Under the pieces are notes generated by a model. The model was not told the DNA's origin. It worked only from the letters and a program-made list of their open reading frames with translations, and made no database searches. Source: BM509 sp036396915 (GTDB lineage Bacteria > Desulfobacterota > Desulfuromonadia > Desulfuromonadales > Geopsychrobacteraceae). Taken from it: DNA of 20,167 nucleotides. The position numbers and the translations under genes are program-made. Location: contig DASWJX010000353.1 of NCBI GenBank assembly GCA_036396915.1, forward strand, positions 1 through 20,167, given 5' to 3'. Positions 15,455 through 20,167 of the stretch are shown here, piece after piece (the first letter of the stretch is position 1; each line of letters begins with the position of its first letter).

Positions 15455-15484
15455 TTGACAAGCAGGGAACAGATCGGCTAGAGT
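15455..15484 (+). promoter_or_regulatory. Sigma-70 promoter for the metX riboswitch transcript
   Basis: A perfect TTGACA at 15455-15460, an 18-bp spacer and TAGAGT at 15479-15484. Predicted start near 15491, about 24 nt upstream of the riboswitch aptamer, a normal arrangement. Confidence 0.65.
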
Positions 15485-15514
15485 TCTTCACTACATAGCG
15501 CGACAGCGTAACGT

Positions 15515-15631
15515 CTTTATCATGAGTGGTGGAGGGAGAGGCCCTGCGAAACCACGGCAACCGGTCCGCACTGCGGATGTCCGGTGCCAATTCCTGCCCT
15601 GCCTTTTACAGCAAAAGGGGGACAGATGAGG
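15515..15631 (+). ncRNA. SAM-I riboswitch (S-box leader)
   Basis: The conserved core is unmistakable in order: CTTTATC at 15515-15521 (P1), GGTGGAGGGA at 15528-15537, GAAACCACGGCAACC at 15548-15562 with the kink-turn GA and SAM-contacting CGGCAACC, the GGTGCCAATTCCTGCC segment at 15583-15598, and the closing AGATGAGG at 15624-15631. SAM binding stabilises P1 and should allow the terminator behind it to form, switching metX off when SAM is plentiful. A transcriptional mechanism is indicated by the intrinsic terminator 35 nt downstream. Confidence 0.95.
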
Positions 15632-15665
15632 ACGGAGCCGGACAGATACAGACTGCAGAGTATCC

Positions 15666-15704
15666 AAAAGGCCCCTTCCCGTCTCTCCGGGAAAGGGCCT
15701 TTTT
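15666..15704 (+). terminator. Riboswitch expression-platform terminator
   Basis: The stem AAAAGGCCC-TTCCCG / CGGGAA-GGGCCTTTT with one internal mismatch and a TCTCT loop ends in a T-tract at 15700-15704. It lies between the SAM-I aptamer and the metX start and is the conditional terminator of the switch. Confidence 0.88.
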
Positions 15705-15736
15705 CAGTTTACAATGGGACAGCAGAGGGATCTTCC

Positions 15737-16846
15737 TTGAACGACTCGGTCGGTATCGTCAAAACCGCATACGCCCAATTCGATACGGAACTCCGCCTGG
15801 AAAGCGGCCGCCTGCTCGGGCCGTTGACGCTGGCCTACGAATGCTACGGGACGCTCAATGCCGAACGCTCCAACGTGATCCTGGTTACCCACGCCTGGAC
15901 CGGCGACGCCCATGCCGCCGGATTCCACAGCGAAGAGGATCACCGGCCGGGCTGGTGGGACAACATGATCGGCCCCGGCAAGGTTCTCGATACCGACCGC
16001 TACTTCATCCTCTGCAGCAACACCATCGGTTCCTGCAAGGGCTCGACCGGCCCGAGCAGCATCAATCCCCGGACCGGTCGCCCCTATCGGCTGCAGTTCC
16101 CGGTCATCATGGTCCGCGACATGGTCCGTGCCCAGAAACTGCTGCTCGACCGGTTGGGCATCCACTCGCTGCGCGCCGTGGTCGGCGGCTCCATGGGCGC
16201 CATGCAGGCCCTTGAATGGGGCATCCACTACCCGGAGATGGTCCGCGCCATCGTCCCGATCGCCGGCACCGGCCGCACCTCGCCGATGGCCATCGCCCTG
16301 AACAATCTGGCCAGACAGGCCATCTACAACGATCCGATGTGGAAAAAGGGCAATTACCGGGCCGAGCACCCGCCGGCCGACGGCCTGGCCCTGGCCCGCG
16401 CCGTCGGCCATATCTCGTTCCTTTCCGACGCCTCGATGCAGATCAAATTCGACCGCCGCTTCTCGGTGCGCGACGGCATGTTCGACCTGTTCGGCAAGTT
16501 CGAGGTTGAACGCTACCTCGACTACAACGGCGGCAACTTCGTCGGCCGCTTCGACACCAACGCATTCCTCTATCTGGCCAAGTCCCTCGATCTCTATGAT
16601 GTGGCCTGGACCTTCGACTCCCTGGAGGACGCCCTGAGTCGCCTGGACTGCCCCTCGCTCTGGTTCGCCTTCAGCTCCGACTGGCTCTACCCGCCGAGCC
16701 AGGCCGAGGAGGTGGTCGAGGAACTGAGCCGGCAACAAAAACCGGTCGAATACCACCTGATCGAATCGGATTACGGACACGATTCGTTTCTGGTCGAACC
16801 GGAGAAGTTCATCCCGATCCTGGACGCCTTCCTGAAAAAAATCTGA
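15737..16846 (+). CDS. metX: Homoserine O-acetyltransferase MetX
   Basis: A 369-residue alpha/beta-hydrolase-fold enzyme acylating L-homoserine (acetyl-CoA, in some homologues succinyl-CoA) for methionine synthesis. Motifs: THAWTGDAHAAG oxyanion region, STGPSSINPRTGRPY at ~103-117, nucleophile Ser152 in VVGGSMGAMQALEW, Asp315 in FSSDWLYPPSQ and His348 in SDYGHDSFL, completing the triad. I chose the TTG at 15737-15739 because GAGGGA lies 6 nt upstream and family similarity begins there; the longer frame would translate through the riboswitch and terminator. It is the only gene behind the SAM-I riboswitch; metW, which often follows metX, is absent. A terminator follows at once. Confidence 0.96.
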   Translation: MNDSVGIVKTAYAQFDTELRLESGRLLGPLTLAYECYGTLNAERSNVILVTHAWTGDAHAAGFHSEEDHRPGWWDNMIGPGKVLDTDRYFILCSNTIGSCKGSTGPSSINPRTGRPYRLQFPVIMVRDMVRAQKLLLDRLGIHSLRAVVGGSMGAMQALEWGIHYPEMVRAIVPIAGTGRTSPMAIALNNLARQAIYNDPMWKKGNYRAEHPPADGLALARAVGHISFLSDASMQIKFDRRFSVRDGMFDLFGKFEVERYLDYNGGNFVGRFDTNAFLYLAKSLDLYDVAWTFDSLEDALSRLDCPSLWFAFSSDWLYPPSQAEEVVEELSRQQKPVEYHLIESDYGHDSFLVEPEKFIPILDAFLKKI

Positions 16847-16853
16847 AACCGGC

Positions 16854-16882
16854 GGGTTCGCGATCAGGCGGACCCTTTTTTT
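16854..16882 (+). terminator. Intrinsic terminator of metX
   Basis: GGGTTCGC and GCGGACCC form an 8-bp stem (one G-U pair) around GATCAG, followed by seven T residues. It begins 7 nt after the metX stop codon. Its 3' part is also the end of the reading frame of the cas1 remnant on the other strand. Confidence 0.9.
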
Positions 16883-17007
16883 CTGCCTTGCAACCGGTTT
16901 TCGCGAAAGTTCAAGAGGACATCGAGCTGCCCCTTTTCAACGAACAGCACCGATACCCGGTCTTTCATCGGGATCGGTTTTAGCGGCGTTAATATCGGTT
17001 CGGCCAC
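16864..17007 (-). pseudogene. Truncated 5' end of a type I-E cas1 gene
   Basis: A 47-codon frame starting GTG at 17005-17007 with AAGGGGGATAGGAA just upstream. Residues 8-31, PLKPIPMKDRVSV-LFVEKG-QLDVL, match the conserved N-terminus of type I-E (Ecoli-type) Cas1, which reads 'PL.PIP.KDRVS..F...G..DVLDGAFV' in intact proteins. After Leu31 (bases below 16915) the match stops: the frame continues with unrelated residues encoded by the metX terminator and ends at a TGA. The nuclease/integrase domain with the Glu-His-Asp metal site, and so more than 85% of Cas1, is gone. It is a relic of a deleted adaptation module whose operon pointed leftwards. Family recognition is from memory; a profile search would settle it. 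Confidence 0.8.
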
Positions 17008-17042
17008 TTCCTATCCCCCTTATCTGCATCTGGGACACACCC

Positions 17043-17063
17043 GCAATGGGCATTGCCCACAAT
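17043..17063. promoter_or_regulatory. Palindrome upstream of the AbrB/RelE-type module, possible operator
   Basis: GCAATG-GG-CATTGC at 17043-17056 overlaps a second small dyad ATTG-CCCA-CAAT at 17052-17063. It lies 40-60 bp before the antitoxin ATG, where AbrB-type antitoxins commonly autorepress. The function is inferred from position only. Confidence 0.4.
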
Positions 17064-17102
17064 ATGCAAGTCTGTTACCTTTAGTGCAGGAGGTACAAAA
17101 TC

Positions 17103-17372
17103 ATGTTGCTACAGACAGACGGTAGAAGACGCATCACCCTTCCCCCTTCAGTCGGGATCAAACCAGGGGACGCCCTCGACCTGGAAGTGCTGGAGGACGG
17201 GCGGATCATGCTGATCCCGGTGGAACCGATCCCTAAGCACCAGCTCTGGGCCTGGACCGCCGAGACCAAAGCGGCCCTCAGCGCATCCCTCAGCGATCCG
17301 CGCCCCTCCGCCGTGGTTGAAACCCCTGAACAGGCCGACGAAACCGCAAAAAGGTGGGTCGGTGAAGATTGA
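17103..17372 (+). CDS. AbrB/SpoVT-type antitoxin
   Basis: An 89-residue protein whose first ~45 residues form a swapped-hairpin AbrB DNA-binding domain: LLQTDGRRRITLPPSVGIKP, then GDALDLEVLEDGRIMLIPVE. The C-terminal half (TAETKAALSASLSDPRPSAV to the end) is an acidic, flexible, toxin-binding-type tail. The start is the ATG at 17103 with a consensus AGGAGGT at 17088-17094. It overlaps the downstream toxin gene by 11 nt. It should neutralise that toxin and repress the pair. The pair stands on the opposite strand to, and between, two cas gene relics. Confidence 0.88.
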   Translation: MLLQTDGRRRITLPPSVGIKPGDALDLEVLEDGRIMLIPVEPIPKHQLWAWTAETKAALSASLSDPRPSAVVETPEQADETAKRWVGED

Positions 17373-17658
17373 AATCCGCCCCAACTTCGACGAAGCGGTG
17401 ATGGCCGCCGAATTGCCAGTGCGCAAAGCGGCGGCCAAAATGCTGCAAACCCTCCAGGCCCTCGACCTGCCCCAGCTCTGGACCCATTCCGGCCTCAACT
17501 TCGAAAAACTGCACAGCATGATCGAACCGGCCACCGGCCAACAGCTTTACTCGCTGCGCGTCACAGGCAGCTCACGCGCCATCGCCTGCCTGATTAAAGG
17601 ACCTACTCTGGGGCTCGTCAGCCTGCACATCCAGCACGACAAGGCCTATCGGAAATAG
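17362..17658 (+). CDS. RelE-like toxin paired with the AbrB antitoxin
   Basis: A 98-residue protein beginning VKIEIRPNFDEAVMAAELPV and containing the RelE-type C-terminal core LYSLRVTGSSRAIACLIKG and LGLVSLHIQHDKAYRK, the 'L..R.T.S.RA......L.LL.LH.DHD.AY' pattern of RelE-family translational inhibitors. The GTG at 17362-17364, with an AGGTGGG site 5 nt upstream, is preferred because it gives the common start right at the family N-terminus; an earlier ATG at 17317 would lie deep in the antitoxin gene. It is full length and undamaged, so the pair is probably functional, in contrast to the flanking cas debris. Confidence 0.82.
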   Translation: MKIEIRPNFDEAVMAAELPVRKAAAKMLQTLQALDLPQLWTHSGLNFEKLHSMIEPATGQQLYSLRVTGSSRAIACLIKGPTLGLVSLHIQHDKAYRK

Positions 17659-17730
17659 GTTCACGCCAACGCCTAGGGAACCCATTTTGCTGCCGACCCT
17701 GTCCTTGAATAGATCAATGCGCATGACCAT
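17572..17730 (-). other. Orphan translation start, possibly the head of a lost gene
   Basis: A 52-codon frame beginning MVMRIDLFKDRVGSK at 17730, with AAGGGGGAAAAG 2-14 nt upstream. Only the first ~24 codons are free; the remainder is antisense to the RelE-type toxin gene and probably not original coding. It starts 38 nt downstream of the cas6e-like stop codon in the same direction, so it may be the first codons of a gene that followed cas6e. I do not recognise the sequence. Confidence 0.35.
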
Positions 17731-17768
17731 GTCTTTTCCCCCTTGTTTTCTTAAAGAACAGTCAGCTC

Positions 17769-17840
17769 TTAAACCCGCACCAGCGTCAGCAGTCCGCAGC
17801 TAAAAGCCTTGATGGGGCCGCAGCCGGTGGCGATCAGCCC
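17769..17840 (-). pseudogene. C-terminal remnant of a cas6e (cse3/casE) gene
   Basis: The minus-strand frame ending in TAA at 17769-17771 reads GLIATGCGPIKAFSCGLLTL then VRV. This corresponds to the glycine-rich C-terminal loop of Cas6e, the crRNA endoribonuclease of type I-E Cascade, whose intact form is close to 'GIG..KAFGCGLL.L'. Ser replaces the usual Gly after KAF and Cys replaces Ile in G-I-G, which fits decay without selection. No continuous Cas6e reading frame extends upstream. It points the same way as the cas1 relic and lies upstream of it, which is the canonical cas6e-cas1 order. The match is short, so confidence is moderate. Confidence 0.65.
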
Positions 17841-18144
17841 ATTTCTCCCGCCCGCCGAACCTGTACACGTCTTGGTGCAAACTGTCGGCCGCCAGACGCA
17901 AAGAACACCGGCGTGTCGAGCAGGCTGTCTGGTCTTTCGGAAAAATTCTCAACCTCCACCTGCCGGGTGAAGGAGTTCGGGGGGACGGGACTCAGGTGTT
18001 TGCAGGGGCGCACCCCGAGGTGCTGTATTGGGAGCAGATAATCCGGATTAAATAGGGGGAGGGGCTTGAAGGGTTAAGCAACAAGTTAACTTAACTACCC
18101 CTCGGGCCTCCGAATCCGGTTCGTGTCGCCATTGCTTTCTAATT
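17841..18144. other. Non-coding or decayed stretch upstream of the cas6e remnant
   Basis: No intact gene. A stop-free minus-strand frame of roughly 70 codons (about 17850-18065) contains the phrase SLLDTPVFFASGGRQF, and the + strand also has an open frame across the same bases ending near 18051; I recognise neither. Decayed Cascade genes are possible given the neighbours but not shown. At 18073-18095 GTTAAG and CTTAAC flank an AGTTAACT palindrome. Confidence 0.4.
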
Positions 18145-18177
18145 ATGTTGCCCCCTCCCGAACGGAGGGGGCAACAT
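18145..18177. terminator. 14-bp perfect inverted repeat after the large lipoprotein gene
   Basis: ATGTTGCCCCCTCC and GGAGGGGGCAACAT with a 5-nt loop, 20 nt downstream of the lipoprotein stop codon. The stem is very stable, but on the minus strand only TAATTAG follows, not a U-run. It may act as a weak or factor-dependent terminator, or protect the mRNA end. Confidence 0.5.
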
Positions 18178-18196
18178 ACGGACAGTTTTCGGCGGC

Positions 18197-19807
18197 TTAC
18201 GGGTGAACCGGTCCAGTGTAGGCGTTGGCATAGGAAGGAGTGGCCGGGAGAGAATAACCCCTGCCCTGAATGGTCTGGCACATGTTCTGGCCTGCGGCCG
18301 CCGGGAAAAGATCGAAAGCGAGTCCGGAGCCGCTGTCATCCACTACGTTGGTAGAGTCGTCTTCGTCCGCCAGGTCCTGATCACCGTTGCGGTCGTACTG
18401 AAAGATTCCACTGCCATCGTACGTGCAGTCGTTCGTGGGAGCGTAGGTGATGTTGCTTGCGGCCGCGTTGGTCGGCTCGAACAGACCGCTCAACGTATCC
18501 AGGGTGATATGCTGGCGCTGGGAATAATCCAGCAGCGTCGAGTTGTTCCCCGGACCGGCCCAGTTGCAGATGAAGCCCTGGATGCAGGCGTCACTGCTCG
18601 AGACCGGATCGCCGAAACCGAAATAGGTTTCTCCGTCGAGAGGGGAATGCGCGTTGACCCCGGCCAGAAGTGTCCGCGTGTTGCCGTCTCCGGAGCCGGC
18701 CTGCCAGCGATAGGCGTACTGGCCGGCGAGGGTCGTCGGATCGAAGCTGGAAGTGAAAATATTGAAGTTGTTACCCCACCCGTCCGCGCTTGTGGGGAAG
18801 GTGTAGGAGGGATCGACCAGGCCGTTGCTGTCGACCCCCACCGCATCCACTCCGCAGAAGGTTCCGTTGCGGGATTCCAGGGTCATTTCGGTATCGGCAG
18901 TCCTTTCGTATACCAGCGATCCGTTCACCGTCACTTCGGGGGCCGGACAGTTACCCCCACCAAAGCTGTCGTTCACCAGGTACGTGAAACGTCCGCTGTA
19001 GGCGCCGACGGTGCTTCCATTCTGGTGACTGAGCACGACACGGATATGATGGACATCGGAGTCGATGGGATCGGTGTAATCGAAATCGAGGTCGTAATCC
19101 CAGAGATCGTCCGCTTGGGTCCAGGTGATAGCCGCATTTTTGAACGTGACGTTCGCGGCCGACATATAAGAGGTCAGGTCGAGCGGAGTGCCTGACACAG
19201 GAGGCCAGAGGCTGTTGGCGTCGGCCGTGCAGACCATGCTCGCCAGCCCCATGAGGGCGGCCAGGGACTGATCGCGAACTCCCTGCATCTGAGCATCGAG
19301 CTCGGCGGCCGCGCACGCCTCCCCGGACGCTTCGGTTTCCGACCAGATACCGAGGTCGCCCGACGGGAGCTCTCCACTATTACCGGCCATCCCGTCGGGA
19401 TGCTCGGCATATTTCAGTGTCGGCCCGTAACACTGGGCATTGACGGGCCTGGAGAAAAAGAGCTCCGGATCGAAGGTGCACAGCGACGGCGTCCCTCCCC
19501 CGGCCAGGATCGCCTCAACCTTGGCCGTCGTCCAGGCATACCGAGTCATTGTAGTGGAAGCCTTGGCAAAGGACGCCTGAAGATTGGCGTCAGCCTGAAC
19601 CGTCTCGAAGGGTGAGGTTACCGCAAGGCCGGTCGGAAACGCTTCATCGGTTTGGGTCGCGACGGAATCGTTGCCGATGGCGGGAGCATCCCCATCAATG
19701 GCGGGAGCATCCCCACTTGATCCACCACCGCAATTGACCAGAAAAATCATGGTAGCCGCCAGAGAAGCCAAACCAAACCCGTACCACACTCTGCTTCCAC
19801 GTTTCAT
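18197..19807 (-). CDS. Large predicted lipoprotein, function unknown
   Basis: A 536-residue exported protein. The signal peptide is MKRGSRVWYGFGLASLAATM followed by IFLVNC; Cys26 in LVNC is the lipidation site, followed by a flexible GGGSSGDAPAID linker with a duplicated heptapeptide. The mature part has ten further cysteines (110, 126, 164, 193, 287, 318, 408, 414, 461, 510), an even number suggesting disulfides, and many Asp/Asn/Gly/Ser/Thr residues typical of secreted beta-rich proteins. DRNGDQDLADEDD at 472-484 resembles a calcium-binding EF-hand or dockerin-type loop. There are no CxxCH haem motifs. The start is the ATG at 19805-19807 with GGAGGGG upstream. It has no operon partner. I do not recognise the family; an envelope or extracellular structural or binding role is only a guess. 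Confidence 0.85.
   Translation of the reverse strand: MKRGSRVWYGFGLASLAATMIFLVNCGGGSSGDAPAIDGDAPAIGNDSVATQTDEAFPTGLAVTSPFETVQADANLQASFAKASTTMTRYAWTTAKVEAILAGGGTPSLCTFDPELFFSRPVNAQCYGPTLKYAEHPDGMAGNSGELPSGDLGIWSETEASGEACAAAELDAQMQGVRDQSLAALMGLASMVCTADANSLWPPVSGTPLDLTSYMSAANVTFKNAAITWTQADDLWDYDLDFDYTDPIDSDVHHIRVVLSHQNGSTVGAYSGRFTYLVNDSFGGGNCPAPEVTVNGSLVYERTADTEMTLESRNGTFCGVDAVGVDSNGLVDPSYTFPTSADGWGNNFNIFTSSFDPTTLAGQYAYRWQAGSGDGNTRTLLAGVNAHSPLDGETYFGFGDPVSSSDACIQGFICNWAGPGNNSTLLDYSQRQHITLDTLSGLFEPTNAAASNITYAPTNDCTYDGSGIFQYDRNGDQDLADEDDSTNVVDDSGSGLAFDLFPAAAGQNMCQTIQGRGYSLPATPSYANAYTGPVHP
19677..19718. repeat. Two tandem copies of a 21-bp unit within the lipoprotein gene
   Basis: The unit starting ATGGCGGGAGCATCCCC occurs at 19677-19697 and again at 19698-19718, differing only at the last bases. 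In frame it duplicates seven residues (GDAPAI plus D or G) in the linker just behind the lipidated cysteine. Copy number could vary by slippage without breaking the frame. Confidence 0.85.
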
Positions 19808-20011
19808 TTGTCACCCCTCCATTTATTGCTGATGCGTATAATTTCCCGGGGATCGCGCCCGTGGCGCCGTGAACCGCCTTCCTCGAAAATTGCGCCATCG
19901 GATTTTGCTGTGACAGATGCAAGGCCTCGCCTTTTCTCGCCGCCCGGTTCCTCCGGAAAGGCACAGGGCATCCACGTCAGATTTCGCTCCGTTTCAGCCT
20001 TAAACACCGCG

Positions 20012-20039
20012 AGTATATATCGGTAGATTCAATTTGCAA
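20012..20039 (-). promoter_or_regulatory. Sigma-70-like promoter of the large lipoprotein gene
   Basis: On the minus strand TTGCAA (20034-20039), a 16-bp spacer and TATACT (20012-20017). The predicted start near 20005 would give a leader of roughly 200 nt, long enough for RNA regulation. Between 19808 and 20011 I see no gene. Confidence 0.55.
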
Positions 20040-20092
20040 GCGCACCACCCTAAAAACAGACAAAAGCGGTCAGCCCTCAAACCAGGACAAAC

Positions 20093-20130
20093 AAAAAAAG
20101 ACGCCCCGGCCTAATGACCGAAAACGCCTT
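20093..20130 (-). terminator. Probable terminator of a gene beyond the right edge
   Basis: On the minus strand AAGGCGTTTT and GGGGCGTCTT pair (several G-U pairs, one bulge further in) around an 8-nt loop, directly followed by T7 then GTTTG. No gene end can be assigned inside the window: the remaining ~35 bp show a TGA near 20162 in one frame only. Confidence 0.5.
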
Positions 20131-20167
20131 ATCCCGACACCGAAAATCGTGGTCAGAAAGCTCAAGG

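Noticed and set aside
17830..18051. + strand frame ending in WEQIIRIK across the cas6e remnant
   Set aside because: It has no start signal and no recognisable family; open frames on both strands here are expected from base composition, so I did not call a gene.
16847..18200. CRISPR array expected near the cas relics
   Set aside because: No ~28-29-bp direct repeat with regular spacing was found in the region or elsewhere in the window.
19808..20005. Possible GEMM-type (cyclic dinucleotide) riboswitch in the leader of the large lipoprotein gene
   Set aside because: CACAGCAAA and GCCACGGG recall the family, but the invariant GACGCAAAGCC core and tetraloop-receptor arrangement are missing. A cmsearch with RF01051 would decide.

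Overview
The window looks like chromosome from a Desulfuromonadia (Geobacter/Desulfuromonas/Pelobacter-like) bacterium. This is inferred from the co-linear minus-strand block rho, rpmE, thyX, prfA, prmC, murA, hisG, hisD, hisB, hisH, hisA, hisF, from the short form of HisG, and from the GC-rich coding sequence. I recognise the gene order from that group but could not check a genus.

Region 1 (1-13127, minus strand) is mainly housekeeping. From upstream to downstream it holds gluQ and a co-directional lipoprotein gene; rho behind an AT-rich leader; rpmE with its own terminator; and a tightly packed run thyX-prfA-prmC-murA-hisG-hisD-hisB-hisH-hisA-hisF. This run covers thymidylate synthesis, translation termination, the first committed peptidoglycan step and most of histidine biosynthesis. 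It is interrupted twice. A palindromic intergenic repeat lies between hisD and hisB. A toxin-antitoxin cassette (small antitoxin-like ORF, RelB-like antitoxin, RelE/ParE toxin) splits hisA from hisF. hisF runs off the left edge.

Region 2 (13128-16882) holds regulation and nutrient genes. An Rrf2-family regulator with three candidate Fe-S cysteines has a near-consensus promoter and a strong terminator. An ammonium transporter gene (amt, minus) lies behind a sigma-54-like promoter. Divergent from it, a sigma-70 promoter drives a SAM-I riboswitch with intrinsic terminator that controls metX (methionine synthesis, TTG start), which ends in a clear terminator.

Region 3 (16864-18196) is the most interesting part. 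It appears to be the scar of a lost type I-E CRISPR-Cas operon. On the minus strand, in the canonical order cas6e then cas1, there remain a C-terminal Cas6e-like tail (17769-17840) and the first ~31 codons of a Cas1 gene with its ribosome binding site (16915-17007). The Cas1 frame breaks at a junction next to the metX terminator. Between these remnants, on the opposite strand, sits an intact AbrB/RelE-type toxin-antitoxin pair. No CRISPR repeats are visible.

Region 4 (18197-20167) carries a large predicted lipoprotein of unknown function with ten cysteines besides the lipobox cysteine, an EF-hand-like acidic loop and a 21-bp tandem duplication, preceded by a plausible sigma-70 promoter. A probable terminator of a minus-strand gene beyond the right edge closes the window.
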